Positions 28,001-37,246 are shown, counted from the stretch's first letter. The stretch is DNA of 64,000 nucleotides from Desulfoferrobacter suflitae (GCF_022603395.1 NZ_JAIBKA010000004.1:248001-312000), one strand, 5' to 3'. Made by a program: numbers and translations. Notes: generated by a model not told the origin, from the sequence alone.

Positions 28001-29075
28001 CAATATGCTCGGCGTGATCATGGGCTATGCCGAACTGCTGCTCATGATGATCGATCGGACAAACCCGGCGCGCATCCACCTGGAAGAGATTCTTAAAGCT
28101 GCCGAACGTTCGGCGGGCATCACCCGACAGCTGCTCACCTTCGCCCGCCAGCAGACGGTGGCGCCCCAGGTGCTTGATCTGAATGCCGTCGTGGAAAGCA
28201 TGCTCAAAATGCTGCGTCGGCTCATCGGCGAAGACATTGACCTGGTGTGGCTGCCGTCCTCCGGCCTGTGGCGGGTGAAAATTGATCCGGTGCAGGTCGA
28301 CCAGATTCTCGCCAATTTATGTGTCAACGCCCGCGATGCCATTTCCGGAGTCGGCGGTTTGACCATCGAAACCGAGAATGTCCACATCGATACCGACTAC
28401 TGCACCGTACATGCCGGTTTTGTTCCCGGCGATTACGTGCTTTTGGCCGTGAGCGACAGCGGTTGCGGCATGGACAGGGAAACGCTGGAAAATATCTTCG
28501 AGCCGTTTTTCACCACCAAGGAGGCACATCAGGGTACCGGTCTCGGGCTGGCGACGGTGTATGGCATTGTGCGGCAGAACAACGGCTGCATCAATGTCTA
28601 CAGCGAACCGGGAAAAGGTACGACTTTCAAAATCTACCTGCCGCGCCATGAGGGCCTGGCAGACATCCAGGCAGCGCAAAGCGTTGAGCCGGTCTGGCAC
28701 GGCCGTGGTGAGATGGTGCTGCTGGTGGAGGATGAGGCGGCGATGATGGAAATGACCCGGGTCATGCTGGAACGGTTGGGCTTCCGCGTGCTGACGGCGA
28801 ACGTGCCGGGGCGGGCGATGCGGATGGCTGAAGAACACGCGGGCGAAGTAGAGCTGTTGATCACCGATGTGGTGATGCCGGAGATGAGCGGGCGCGCGTT
28901 GGCCGAACAGCTGCAGTCGCGTTACCCCAACCTGAGAGTGCTTTTCATGTCCGGCTATACGGCCAACAGCATCGCCCACCACGGGGTGCTGGAGGCCGGT
29001 GTGCACTTCATCGCAAAGCCTTTTTCCATGCAGGATCTGGCGACCAAAATCAGGACCATGATGGAACATAAATAA
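25011..29075 (+). CDS. hybrid sensor histidine kinase with two periplasmic solute-binding domains
   Basis: A 1354-residue protein. Signal/membrane segment at 10-35; two tandem SBP_bac_3 domains (about 45-270 and 275-495; AYPPFSFADAKGRATGF and HYPPYEYLDDNGRPTGF mark their starts); membrane helix near 505-525; two PAS domains; a Cys-rich GAF-like domain (CCRAARS, CRLCSIAAQC); HisKA with His994 in VAHDYNNML; HATPase (GLGLATVYGIV); and a C-terminal receiver with Asp1286 in LLITDVVMP. ATG 25011 has AAGGA upstream; earlier in-frame ATGs exist. The binding domains resemble amino-acid-binding proteins, so it probably senses amino acids or small polar solutes. The Cys-rich GAF may be redox-active. No output gene adjoins it. 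Confidence 0.92.
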   Translation: MCADRWFRSFIRPLAVIFPLSLIVMTLVWVCRATAAQGAAAAAPPIVSAAEIAYPPFSFADAKGRATGFSVELLRAALAAMGRDVTLRMGSWAEVRGWLERGEVQALPLVGRRPEREPIFDFTFPYMSLHGAVVVREGTTDIGNLEDLEGRRVAVMKGDNAEEFLRREDRGIEIHTTVTFHEALRELSQGLCDAVVIQRLVALRLIQENKFTNLKIVSKPIEGFRQDFCFAVKEGDRDTLALLNEGLALVMADGTYQHLHAKWFAALELPTQRRIVIGGDHHYPPYEYLDDNGRPTGFTVELTRAIANELGLDIEMRLGPWAQILQGLEQGEIDVIQGMFYSPERDLRFDFTPPYLANHYVSVVRRDDGAPPADIAQLKGKRIVVQHGDVIYDLLVEKGLADQVTFVETQEEVLKELAQGKHDCGLAVRVSALYFMEKHGWTNLVLGSQPLLSAKYCYAVLNGHTALLASFSEGLEILRQTGDYLRIKEKWLGIYQDEPPSLITAMRYSLMVLAPLLLALLAFFLWSWSLRKQVTRRTAQLQESERQMATLLGNLPGMAYQCRNDSHWTMHFVSDGCRELTGYDAEEMTRDHAVSYNEIIHPDDRRYVWEQVQHALHADAPFTLEYRIVTKGGDRKWVWEKGRVVPPVRGGELMLEGFITDVTERRRNEDALKDEAMRRRILVDESRDGIVVLDQNGKVYEANRRFCEMLGYSAEEVAQLHVWDWDDQWTREHLLQMVRSVGDAGDTLETRHRRKDGTCFEVEISTNGAVIAGEKLIFCVCRDVTERNRSEQRIAHLNRVLWAIRRVNQLIVRGRDVKTLIHEGCRLLVENRGYASAVIILTDDQDHPVEWAGEGLGEALDPFDGMLERGELPSCCRAARSTTKVVAVENRLVVCRLCSIAAQCAQTDSLSVRLVHDGVTFGYLVAALEQGLGADPEEQSLFAEIGEDFSYALNALRMAQVREKSEYERHSLQRQLLQAQKLESVGRLAGGVAHDYNNMLGVIMGYAELLLMMIDRTNPARIHLEEILKAAERSAGITRQLLTFARQQTVAPQVLDLNAVVESMLKMLRRLIGEDIDLVWLPSSGLWRVKIDPVQVDQILANLCVNARDAISGVGGLTIETENVHIDTDYCTVHAGFVPGDYVLLAVSDSGCGMDRETLENIFEPFFTTKEAHQGTGLGLATVYGIVRQNNGCINVYSEPGKGTTFKIYLPRHEGLADIQAAQSVEPVWHGRGEMVLLVEDEAAMMEMTRVMLERLGFRVLTANVPGRAMRMAEEHAGEVELLITDVVMPEMSGRALAEQLQSRYPNLRVLFMSGYTANSIAHHGVLEAGVHFIAKPFSMQDLATKIRTMMEHK

Positions 29076-29145
29076 ACGCGCGAGAGCGAGTTTGTGAGCG
29101 AAAAGAAGACGCTGTGACGCGAGTCACTTGAAGGAGAAATGCTGC

Positions 29146-29628
29146 ATGAAGGTAAAGACCTCGGATTTGCCCGGCATTGGAAAGAGCTACGCCATGGAGA
29201 CGGCCGAAGGGGCCAGGGTAGTCATCGTCATCCATCACCACGGACATCGCGAAGTCTACTATTTCCAGGATTCGGACCGGGACGAGCCGGACTTCAACAT
29301 CCATTTCAGTGACGAAGAGGCCCGCCAGCTCGGCACGATCCTGCTCGGGGTGGACTACCAGCCGGTGGCCGATGACCGCCTCGAGCTGCTTCTCAAGAGT
29401 ATCCGCGTGGATTGGCTGAAGGTGCAACCCGGCAGTTGCCTGGCCGGGAAATCGATCCTCGAGTCCCAAATCCGCTCGCGCACCGGGTCGACCGTCATCG
29501 CCATCCAGCGGGGAGACCGAATGATCGGCAGCCCCGATGTTGATGAAGTGATTCTGCCTGGAGACATCCTCATGTCCATCGGCACGCGGGATCAGACCAG
29601 GACCCTGGAGTCCCTGTGTCAAACATGA
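29146..29628 (+). CDS. K+/H+ antiporter regulatory subunit (KhtT-like, RCK_C domain)
   Basis: A 160-residue cytoplasmic protein. The N-terminal half (SDLPGIGKSYAMETAEG, VIHHHGHREVYYF) and the C-terminal RCK_C/TrkA_C domain (CLAGKSILESQIRSRTGSTV, ILPGDILMSIG) match the KhtT-like regulators of CPA2 antiporters. AAGGAG lies 9 bases upstream of ATG 29146. The antiporter gene follows 69 bases later on the same strand. The domain likely binds a nucleotide such as c-di-AMP or ATP and controls K+ efflux. Confidence 0.9.
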   Translation: MKVKTSDLPGIGKSYAMETAEGARVVIVIHHHGHREVYYFQDSDRDEPDFNIHFSDEEARQLGTILLGVDYQPVADDRLELLLKSIRVDWLKVQPGSCLAGKSILESQIRSRTGSTVIAIQRGDRMIGSPDVDEVILPGDILMSIGTRDQTRTLESLCQT

Positions 29629-29697
29629 CCAAGATGGTAACGTCAGAATTCCGCTCAAAATGGAACTCGACTGCAGCGGTGATCGAGGAACAATCCC

Positions 29698-30876
29698 ATG
29701 CTCAAACTGCCCTTTTTGCTCCTGGCCGGTCTGATTCTCTGCACCTTTTTTCTGGTCAGCTTCACTTCCCAGAAATTGCGCTACCCTTCGGTGCTTGTCT
29801 ATATTGCCCTGGGCGTGGCAATCGCCGTGTTTTTCCCGGAGAGCAAAGCGATTCATATTACCGGGGAAATCGGCATCGTCCTGCTGTTTTTCATTCTCGG
29901 GCTGGAGTTTCCGCTGGCCAGGATGATGGAAATTTCCCGGAACATCTGGTCGGCCGGTCTGCTTGATGTGGTGCTGAATCTCGGTGGCGCTGCCGGACTC
30001 GCACTGTTGTTCGGGTTGAGTCCCATGGCGGCGCTGGTGCTCGGTGCGGTTGCTTACGCCACCAGTTCCTCCATTTCCGCCAAGATGCTGGAGGAGCAAA
30101 AACGGCTGGCCAACCCGGAAACGGAATTCATCCTGGCTCTCCTGATTTTTGAAGATCTGGTGGCCCCGGTGCTGGTCTCCTTCATTGCCGGCGCACAAAA
30201 CGGGGACGAGATGAGCCTGGGTTTCGTCGCCCTGTTGTTCTTGAAAATCGTCTTGTTGATGGTGGGGGCTATTCTGATCGGGCATTACGCTTTCAGGCGG
30301 CTGGATAACTTCATTGCCCGCCACCTGGAGAGGGATTTCATGGCCCTGCTGACGACAGGAATTGCTCTGGCCTATGCGGGTGTGGCAATGGTCCTGGGTT
30401 TGTCGGAAATACTCGGGGCCTTTCTTGCGGGCATGATGTTGTCTGAAACGGGCAGGTCTTCGGAAGTGGAGCACCTCATGCTCCCCGTGCGGGACATCAC
30501 CCTGCCATTTTTCTTTTTCTGGTTTGGCACCACCATATCGTTGGGCGAGGGTGTGCCGTTCATTCCCCTGATGGTGCTGCTGGTGGTCTGGGCGGTAGTG
30601 GGCAAGGTGCTGACCGGATTTGTGGGCGGCCGGCTGTTCGGGTTGAGCAGGAAGGTCTCATGCCGGGCCGCTTTTTCCCTGGTGCAGCGCGGGGAATTCT
30701 CGGCCATCATCGCCAGTCTGGCCATCCCGCAACTGCGCATTTTCAGCGGCATTTATATTCTGGTGACCGCCTTCATCGGTGTGTTTTTGTTCCAACGAGC
30801 TTCCAGGATCGCCGGCTGGTACCAGCAAAATTGGCTCAAGCCCGCCGGCAAGCCGTCGCAAAGTGCCGGCGATTAG
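29698..30876 (+). CDS. cation:proton antiporter (CPA2, KhtU/Kef-like)
   Basis: A 392-residue protein with about 11-12 transmembrane helices. ILGLEFPLARM and YATSSSISAKML are typical CPA2 motifs, and the acidic pair around FILALLIFEDLVAPVL corresponds to the ion-binding site. It lacks the C-terminal TrkA_N domain of KefB/C; that function is supplied by the separate regulatory subunit encoded just upstream. It would exchange K+ (or Na+) for H+ across the inner membrane. Confidence 0.92.
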   Translation: MLKLPFLLLAGLILCTFFLVSFTSQKLRYPSVLVYIALGVAIAVFFPESKAIHITGEIGIVLLFFILGLEFPLARMMEISRNIWSAGLLDVVLNLGGAAGLALLFGLSPMAALVLGAVAYATSSSISAKMLEEQKRLANPETEFILALLIFEDLVAPVLVSFIAGAQNGDEMSLGFVALLFLKIVLLMVGAILIGHYAFRRLDNFIARHLERDFMALLTTGIALAYAGVAMVLGLSEILGAFLAGMMLSETGRSSEVEHLMLPVRDITLPFFFFWFGTTISLGEGVPFIPLMVLLVVWAVVGKVLTGFVGGRLFGLSRKVSCRAAFSLVQRGEFSAIIASLAIPQLRIFSGIYILVTAFIGVFLFQRASRIAGWYQQNWLKPAGKPSQSAGD

Positions 30877-30889
30877 CCTCACAGCCGCA

Positions 30890-33493
30890 TTAATCCGCGT
30901 GGAGCAAGCAGATGGCTTTGCCGCTGTGGGGATCGGCCGCCACCTGCGCATACCTCCCGTCGGCCGCCAGGGGAACGTCGATGAGCTTGATGAATTCCTC
31001 GAACCGTTCGGGATGACTCACAAAGCGCCCAAGGCTGTTGGACGACGAGGCAAAAAAGGGTGCATTGAAATGCGCCTGCGGATCGTCGGGATAGAGTGGC
31101 AGATAAATGATTCGGGATTCCACCAGGTCGAGGAAAAAATGGGTCCCGAACGAGACGTCCGGAACATGGCCGGCCTCCTCGCGGGCAATCTCCACCAGGA
31201 CGGAGGCATGGTTGATATCGGCATAGGTGGTGTTGACCCCCAGCATGATGTTGGAGCTGCCCCATCGGCCCGGCCCCATCATGATGACCCGGTCCCGTAC
31301 AATGTCCGGATGCCGGTTGAGCCGGCCGATGATCCGGCCTATTTGCTGTTTTATCTCGAGGGGCGCCTTGACGGCGTAGGCTTTAGGGTCGACGTAAATG
31401 ATGTATTTGATGCGGCTCACCGTACCACCCGAGATAGTGCGGGTGGCCCTGAACAGCACCAACTCTCTGGGAACGCGCGCCGGCAAAAGGACGCTTGCGC
31501 TTCCACCGGGAACTCGCATGGGACGGCACTGAACGAGATTGAGCCTGATTTTGCCGGGGGAGCAGGAGGCCGTGAACTCGGTGTCGACCGGATAGCCGTA
31601 AGCGGCTTCCAGCTTGGCCAGAAACTCTTTCATCAGCGGCATGAACTTGGTGTGAGCCAAAAGGTTGTTGAAAGTGATGATCAAGCGTGCCGGAGCATTC
31701 ATGTGGATTCCCTCGGGATCGCTGATGAAGCCGTCCTGCAGGGTGGAGACAAGCAGCTCCAGGTGGGGATAATCACCCGCGCCGAAGACCTCGTTCAAAG
31801 TCACGCTGCGGAATTCATTTGCGGCGAGATCCAAAACATCCACCTCGTGTTGCGAGTAAAAGGCAATTTTCGATCCGACTTCGGGCCGCAGGAGCGGATG
31901 GCTTACCGCGACCAACCTCGGATAATCGCCTCCCACCCGGTTGACCGCGCGAGTGCCCAAGCCGAAAACCAGCCTCACGATGCCCTGCTTTGGATCGATG
32001 CGATCGGTCCAGCGGTAGAGATTGCGAGAGAAAGCGACCCCCGCCAGGGTTGGGAAGAAAAAGCTGCGATAGCGTGATCCGGACACGCGCTGCACCAGGA
32101 TGGCCATCTGCTCGTCCGCTTCCCCGAGGCCCCGCTCCCTCCGGTAGGCAAGGGCGTCCGGATTGACGGCACTGGCGTAGACCAGCTTTACCGCTCGCAG
32201 AAACGCCTGCATTCTGGCTTCGGGATTGCCCTGGTTGGCGCAGAATTCACTGCGGTACTTACCCGCAAAGGCATTGCCGAACCCGTCCTCGAGCAGGCTG
32301 CTGGAACGTACGATGATGGGTGCCTGGCCGAAATAATCGAGCAGATCTTTGAACTGCTCCATGATTTCATCCGGGAAGCCGCCCTCGAGAAAGCGCTCCT
32401 CGACCCGGTCGAATTCCTCGCCGGAAATCTGCGAATTTCTGGTCAGCCGCAGTCTCAGCCGGAACAGACCGTTGTTGACCAGGAAGGTGAAAAAGACGTC
32501 GGAACCGATGTAGAAGGAATCGTGTTCCTCCAGGATGTTTGCGAAATTTGTGGTGCCCGGGCTCTTCAACAGGATCCGGCGGGCCAGGAGCATGCCTGCC
32601 GCCTTGCCGCCGATGCGGCCGGAGCCGATGATGCGGTTGCGGATTTCGAGCAGATCCTGCAGGCTGAGGTATTCGTCCGAGAGGCGTTTGAATTCCGGAT
32701 CGCCCCCGATGATCATCTGCGACAGTTCCTGCTTGAGCGCCTGAATTTCCGTTGTTGCCGCCAGGTGCGTCAGTTCGTCATCGCTGTACTGGGCAAGTTT
32801 TCTCAGAATGCTGTCCCAGGGGGCGATCGAGTCGGCCTTGACCCGCAGGGGCGGCTTCCTCGCCGTGAGGGATATGGTGGATGCGTCGCCGCTTTGCAGA
32901 ACCGGAGTGAGGGATGTTCCGGCAAAGCGGTGGGGTAGAAACATCTCTGAGGAGTAGCGGTCCCACACTTTCAGGGGATGAACGTAGAGCTCCCCCCTGG
33001 CGTGGTAGAGATCGATCAATACCTGCGTGGTGTCGCGAATGCGAGCGACCGCCCGGTGCGAGTGGCGCCCGCGGGTGAGTGCGAAATAGGCGACGGTTTC
33101 CAGTTCGTGCAGATAGGGGCATGTGACTTGGAAAAAATTGGCGAGCAGTTCATCCGTGGCCCATTCAGTGACCAGCGAGGAAAGATTGTCGAAAACATAG
33201 AATGCGCCGGTGCCGTTCTCCTCGATGATGTGATTCACCTGGGCGCTGAAAGAATCAAACCCGTGGCTCGGATCGACCTCTTCATAGGTCAGTCCGGGCG
33301 TTCGATGCAGGATGCTCCACTCGGGAGCAAACCGCACATAGACCACCGTGCGGTGCTCCTCGAGGGCCTGTTTCACGAAGGGGTGCACCACCCGCAGATA
33401 GTTGCCCAGGCCGTCCACCTGCCAGACCACGTTATCGCCGCTGCGCAGCCCCTCGATGACCTTGTCGAGCGCTGGTATTCCACTGCTGATCAT
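30890..33493 (-). CDS. KaiC/RecA-like domain fused to PEP synthase-type ATP-binding domain
   Basis: An 867-residue protein. Residues 1-210 begin GIPALDKVIEGLRSGDNVVW, a KaiC-like fold in which no Walker A lysine motif is visible. Residues 280-560 hold a PEP/pyruvate-kinase-type ATP-grasp region: GSGRIGGKAAGMLLARRIL and IIVRSSSLLEDGFGNAFAGK, the nucleotide-binding and arginine motifs of PEP synthase and PPDK. The C-terminal 250 residues (MMGPGRWGSSNIMLGVN) belong to neither the swivelling phosphohistidine nor the PEP-binding domain of PEP synthase, so it cannot make PEP by the usual route. Possibly a phosphotransfer or signalling enzyme. It is convergent with the upstream antiporter and lies downstream of glutamate dehydrogenase. 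Confidence 0.82.
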   Translation of the reverse strand: MISSGIPALDKVIEGLRSGDNVVWQVDGLGNYLRVVHPFVKQALEEHRTVVYVRFAPEWSILHRTPGLTYEEVDPSHGFDSFSAQVNHIIEENGTGAFYVFDNLSSLVTEWATDELLANFFQVTCPYLHELETVAYFALTRGRHSHRAVARIRDTTQVLIDLYHARGELYVHPLKVWDRYSSEMFLPHRFAGTSLTPVLQSGDASTISLTARKPPLRVKADSIAPWDSILRKLAQYSDDELTHLAATTEIQALKQELSQMIIGGDPEFKRLSDEYLSLQDLLEIRNRIIGSGRIGGKAAGMLLARRILLKSPGTTNFANILEEHDSFYIGSDVFFTFLVNNGLFRLRLRLTRNSQISGEEFDRVEERFLEGGFPDEIMEQFKDLLDYFGQAPIIVRSSSLLEDGFGNAFAGKYRSEFCANQGNPEARMQAFLRAVKLVYASAVNPDALAYRRERGLGEADEQMAILVQRVSGSRYRSFFFPTLAGVAFSRNLYRWTDRIDPKQGIVRLVFGLGTRAVNRVGGDYPRLVAVSHPLLRPEVGSKIAFYSQHEVDVLDLAANEFRSVTLNEVFGAGDYPHLELLVSTLQDGFISDPEGIHMNAPARLIITFNNLLAHTKFMPLMKEFLAKLEAAYGYPVDTEFTASCSPGKIRLNLVQCRPMRVPGGSASVLLPARVPRELVLFRATRTISGGTVSRIKYIIYVDPKAYAVKAPLEIKQQIGRIIGRLNRHPDIVRDRVIMMGPGRWGSSNIMLGVNTTYADINHASVLVEIAREEAGHVPDVSFGTHFFLDLVESRIIYLPLYPDDPQAHFNAPFFASSSNSLGRFVSHPERFEEFIKLIDVPLAADGRYAQVAADPHSGKAICLLHAD

Positions 33494-33552
33494 GGCCCCT
33501 GCCGTTTTATCGTTTGCCCGCGCCCCTTGATTCTTCCTGGAGCCGATGGAAG

Positions 33553-34812
33553 CTAAACCCAGCCGCGCAGCTTCATAGCTTCCACCACGCGCGCTACCGC
33601 TACCACGTAGGCGGCTTTACGCATGTTGATGGCATACTTTTCCGCGCTATTGAGCACCTCATGATACGCCTTGGTCATGCGCTTATCGAGCTTTTCGTGC
33701 ACTTCATTCTCATCCCAATAATACATGTAGGCGTTTTGCACCATCTCGAAGTAAGAAACCGTGACACCTCCGGCGTTACAGAGAAAATCCGGAATCACAT
33801 GAATTCCCTTCCGGTGGAGGACCTCGTCGGCTTCCGGCGTGGTCGGACCGTTGGCCAGCTCGACGATGATCCTGGCCTTGACCTGGTCGACATTCCTTTC
33901 CGTAACGGAGCTCTCCAGGGCGGCCAGCACCAGCACATCCACATCCAAGGCGAGGAGTTCGTCGTTGCTGACGCACTCGGTCCCCTCACAGCTCACCACC
34001 GACGATGTCTTCTGCTTGTGCTCGTTCACTCGCGGAATGCAAATGCCGTTGCGGCAGGTGACGGCACCCCGCGAGTCGCACACCGCCACAACCTTTGAGC
34101 CGAACATGGCTTCGGCCAGACTGGCTGCATAGCAGCCGGCATTGCCGTAGCCCTGGATCGCCATGGTCGCCTTGCCCAGGTCGATACCCAGGCGCTGTGC
34201 GGCCTCGCGCAGCGCGTACATGCCTCCCCTGGCGGTGGCGTCCCCGCGCCCCGGAGAGCCTCCCAGGGAGAGGGGCTTGCCGGTGATGACCCCGAACTGA
34301 TTCTTGCCTACGATGGAAGAATATTCGTCCACCATCCAGGCCATGATCTGCGGGTTGGTGTAGACATCGGGCGCGGGGATGTCCTTGTCGGGACCGATAA
34401 AGGCACCGATCGCCTTGATGTAACCGCGGCTGATACGTTCGAGTTCGAAACGCGAAAGCTCCTTGGGGTTGCAGATGACTCCGCCCTTGCCGCCCCCCAG
34501 GGGCAGATCCAGCAGGGCGCATTTCCAGGTCATCCAGGCGGCCAGCGCGCGCACCGTGTCTATGGTTTCCTCCGGATGGAAGCGTATGCCGCCCTTGGTG
34601 GGGCCTTTGGCATCGTTGTACTGCACCCGGAATCCCTGAAAGATCCGCGTGGTTCCGTCATCCATACGGACCGGAAAATGGACATGGAATTCGCGCATGG
34701 GGCGCAGCAGTACCTCGCGTGTGCTGTGGTTCAACTTGAGGATATCAGCGCAGTCGTTGATCTGTTGTTGAGCAATTTTGAAAGGGTTGCTGTGGTTGTT
34801 ATTGCCTGACAT
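33553..34812 (-). CDS. gdhA: glutamate dehydrogenase (Glu/Leu/Phe/Val family)
   Basis: A 419-residue enzyme of usual length. [20 protein letters not shown] and [14 protein letters not shown] hold the substrate-binding and catalytic lysines; [14 protein letters not shown] is the dinucleotide-binding motif; [19 protein letters not shown] is also conserved. I start at ATG 34812, which has GGAGG 10 bases upstream, instead of the ATG at 34830. It interconverts glutamate and 2-oxoglutarate plus ammonia with NAD(P). A substrate other than glutamate within the family cannot be excluded. Confidence 0.94.
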   Translation of the reverse strand: MSGNNNHSNPFKIAQQQINDCADILKLNHSTREVLLRPMREFHVHFPVRMDDGTTRIFQGFRVQYNDAKGPTKGGIRFHPEETIDTVRALAAWMTWKCALLDLPLGGGKGGVICNPKELSRFELERISRGYIKAIGAFIGPDKDIPAPDVYTNPQIMAWMVDEYSSIVGKNQFGVITGKPLSLGGSPGRGDATARGGMYALREAAQRLGIDLGKATMAIQGYGNAGCYAASLAEAMFGSKVVAVCDSRGAVTCRNGICIPRVNEHKQKTSSVVSCEGTECVSNDELLALDVDVLVLAALESSVTERNVDQVKARIIVELANGPTTPEADEVLHRKGIHVIPDFLCNAGGVTVSYFEMVQNAYMYYWDENEVHEKLDKRMTKAYHEVLNSAEKYAINMRKAAYVVAVARVVEAMKLRGWV

Positions 34813-34928
34813 TTTCGGTTTTCCTCCCATGTGTACATTGGTTAACGATGCGTCAATGGATCTCCAGGAGCTGGTCCGGGAACACCGGCTTTAAGTCATT
34901 CCGCCGCGATGCCTCCAGGCCGGCGGTT

Positions 34929-35240
34929 TCACCCGATTGTTTCCCGGCAGAACCGGCTGGCGTAGTCCAGCTGATGCTTCAAGATCCACATTTTTTCCAG
35001 GAATTGAGGCCATCCGCATTTGGGTTGATGCCCCTGTTTGCCGTCGGAAAGGACCAGTACACCGTCAACCACCGCCCCCTGCAGCTCTTCCCACAGCTCT
35101 CCCCAGGTGTCCTGGGCATCCTGCAGGACAGCCCCTGTGACGTTGCGGAAATGTTTGAACTTTTGCTCCGGCCGCAAAACCCGGGATGGTTTTTCCTGTC
35201 CGTTTGCAGAGACAATCCTGAGCTGTTTGGTCATGGTCAT
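34929..35240 (-). CDS. hypothetical protein, paralog of upstream neighbour
   Basis: A 103-residue, mostly helical soluble protein. The pattern FKHFRNVTGAVLQDAQDTWGELWEELQ matches RLRHFRGVAASVMGDALDLWREIWADLQ-type residues in the next gene, and both end with a helix containing (L/I)DYA(S/K)R(F/L)C. I do not recognise the family. Start overlaps the upstream stop (ATGA), so the two are coupled and the products probably interact. Confidence 0.72.
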   Translation of the reverse strand: MTMTKQLRIVSANGQEKPSRVLRPEQKFKHFRNVTGAVLQDAQDTWGELWEELQGAVVDGVLVLSDGKQGHQPKCGWPQFLEKMWILKHQLDYASRFCRETIG

Positions 35241-35581
35241 TCTTCTCCTTCCTCATGTGATGGGTTGCCGATGGCTCCCTCACAGAGCCGTTTGGCGTAA
35301 TCGATGCGGATTCCGAGCAGGTGCAGCTTGTCCAGCAGCAGGCGGCGCTCGGCCTCAGGCATAACGCTGTTGGCGCCGCTCTCACCCGCCAATATCTCTT
35401 CGCATGAAACCGGGTCCTGCAGGTCAGCCCAGATTTCCCGCCAGAGATCCAGGGCATCGCCCATCACGCTGGCTGCAACTCCCCGGAAATGCCTCAATCT
35501 GGCGTTGGCGCGCCGGATTTCCTGATCCATGGCTTGCGTGCGGCTGCTCCAGACTTCCATCTCCGATTGATGTTTCATCAT
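35237..35581 (-). CDS. hypothetical protein, paralog of downstream neighbour
   Basis: A 114-residue helical protein from ATG 35581; ATG 35578 is equally possible and no strong ribosome site decides. A coiled-coil-like start (WSSRTQAMDQEIRRANARL) precedes the shared segment ending in IDYAKRLCEGAIG. Open frame further upstream crosses a GC-rich repeat and is not coding. Together with its paralog it sits between the NtrC-type regulator and glutamate dehydrogenase. Function unknown. Confidence 0.72.
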   Translation of the reverse strand: MMKHQSEMEVWSSRTQAMDQEIRRANARLRHFRGVAASVMGDALDLWREIWADLQDPVSCEEILAGESGANSVMPEAERRLLLDKLHLLGIRIDYAKRLCEGAIGNPSHEEGEE

Positions 35582-35682
35582 GCTGTGACGTCCAGTGCTT
35601 GTAGTTATGAATTCCACGTCGGTGCACCCGATCCAGTTGAGCAATAACCGTGCCGTGCAAGGAGCTGAATTCAAATAACGCG

Positions 35683-35711
35683 CCCTCTCCCCGTGCGGGG
35701 GGGGGAGAGGG
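35683..35711. repeat. REP-like GC hairpin
   Basis: CCCTCTCCCC, GTGC, then a G-run ending GGGAGAGGG forms a strong hairpin; it is followed by GTCGGGGTGAGGGGG. This pattern is a widespread intergenic repeat type in proteobacterial-like genomes. It lies between the two-component genes and the small paralogs. Confidence 0.6.
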
Positions 35712-35803
35712 TCGGGGTGAGGGGGAGAAAAAATTCTCTTGCCAAACGCCGTGCTGCTCAAATTTTGCACAGCTGTGCTGAAAATACAGCAGCCGAGGGC
35801 GGC

Positions 35804-37246
35804 CTAATCGGATGGTGGTAGGAGATCGAACTTCTTCATGCGGTGTCTCAGAGTATTGCGGCTGATGCCCAGGAATTTGGCCGCCTTCACCTGGTTGTAA
35901 CCACACTGGGCGAGCACTTTGGACAGGAGCTTCTTTTCCAGCGCATCGATGATGCCCTCGTGCATTCTTTCGGCGCACATCTGCAGGAGGTCGGGAACCA
36001 GCTCGTCGAGCTTGCGCTCGATCCTGTCCCATAGGTCGTCGCCCGTTGCACCGGCGGGTGAACCCTGGCAAGCCGCGTCAAACCTCAGGTGCTCTTCCAG
36101 GATGACATCCCCGGAGGAGAGCAGCACAGCGCGTCTGATGGTATTTTCCAGCTCCCGCACGTTGCCCGGCCAGGAGTGGGATTGAAGCCGGGTAAGGGCG
36201 GCGGCTTCGATGCGCCTGATGGGGGTCTGGTACTCGGCACTGAAACGGTTGACAAAATAGTCCACCAGGGCGGGGATGTCTTCTGCGCGGTCCCTGAGTC
36301 GCGGAAGGTGGATCGAAATGATCTGCAGTCTCCAGTAAAGGTCTTCGCGGAAGCGGTTCTGTTGGACCTCCTTTTCAAGATTTTTGTTGGTCGCTGCGAT
36401 GATCCTCGCATCGACTTTGATGGTCTGAGACCCGCCGACCCGCTCGAATTCCCCGTGCTGGAGCACGCGCAGCAGCTTGGCTTGAGTCGAGAGCGGCATT
36501 TCGCTGATTTCATCGAGAAACAGGGTGCCGCCGTGGCAGCGTTCAAATTTTCCGATGTGCGTGCGGTCGGCGCCGGTAAAGGCGCCCCGTTCATGCCCGA
36601 ACAGCTCGCTCTCGAAGAGCGTCTCGGGAATGGCGGCGCAGTTGACGGCCAGAAACGGCTTCTCTTTTCTGCTGCTGTGGTGATAGATGGCCCGTGCAAC
36701 CAGTTCCTTGCCGGTGCCCGAGTCGCCCGTGATGAGGATGGTGACATCCTTGGCGGCCACCTGGCCGATGAGCTTGTACACTTCCTGCATGCGTTTGTGG
36801 CGACCAATGATCTTGACCGCTCCCCGCGGATCCGGCGGCGTCCCGGCCCCGGCGGGGGAAAAGCTGACCACCTCCTTCATCAGCCGGTTCACTTCGAGAG
36901 CGTCTTTCACGAGGCGGTCCAGATCGTTCCGATCGAAGGGCTTGAGCAGATAATCGTAGGCCCCGAGCTTCATCGCCTCGATGGCCGTATCCATCGTGCC
37001 GTAGGCGGTCATCATGATGACGGGGGTTTTCACCTGGAGTTTGCGGATTTCTCTGAGGAGGTCGAGCCCGTTGCGCCCGGGCATTTTGTAATCGAGCAGG
37101 ATCAGGTCGAAGGAATCCGCTGTCACCAGCTCCAGAGCAGCCGTGCCGCTGTGGCATGAGCGCACGTCGAATTCCTGCCTGGCAAAAAAGCGAGAGAGGA
37201 AATGAACGAGGCCCTCATCATCGTCAACGATCAGTATCTTTTCCAT
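35804..37246 (-). CDS. sigma-54-dependent response regulator (NtrC family)
   Basis: A 480-residue activator. Receiver domain with LIVDDDEG and [10 protein letters not shown] (phospho-Asp); AAA+ domain with Walker [15 protein letters not shown] and [11 protein letters not shown]-terminal Fis-type helix-turn-helix [20 protein letters not shown]. The start ATG 37246 carries GGAGGA a few bases upstream; the longer frame overlaps the kinase and is not real. It overlaps the kinase gene end by 23 bases, so both form one operon. Targets are unknown; glutamate dehydrogenase and the small paralogs downstream are candidates. Confidence 0.93.
   Translation of the reverse strand: MEKILIVDDDEGLVHFLSRFFARQEFDVRSCHSGTAALELVTADSFDLILLDYKMPGRNGLDLLREIRKLQVKTPVIMMTAYGTMDTAIEAMKLGAYDYLLKPFDRNDLDRLVKDALEVNRLMKEVVSFSPAGAGTPPDPRGAVKIIGRHKRMQEVYKLIGQVAAKDVTILITGDSGTGKELVARAIYHHSSRKEKPFLAVNCAAIPETLFESELFGHERGAFTGADRTHIGKFERCHGGTLFLDEISEMPLSTQAKLLRVLQHGEFERVGGSQTIKVDARIIAATNKNLEKEVQQNRFREDLYWRLQIISIHLPRLRDRAEDIPALVDYFVNRFSAEYQTPIRRIEAAALTRLQSHSWPGNVRELENTIRRAVLLSSGDVILEEHLRFDAACQGSPAGATGDDLWDRIERKLDELVPDLLQMCAERMHEGIIDALEKKLLSKVLAQCGYNQVKAAKFLGISRNTLRHRMKKFDLLPPSD

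Noticed and set aside
29050-30474. 474-residue minus-strand frame across the KhtT/KhtU-like genes
   Set aside because: Gln/His/Arg-rich antisense shadow of two well-supported genes.
30779-32077. 432-residue plus-strand frame opposite the KaiC/PEP-synthase-like gene
   Set aside because: Antisense shadow; the minus strand carries clear domain motifs.
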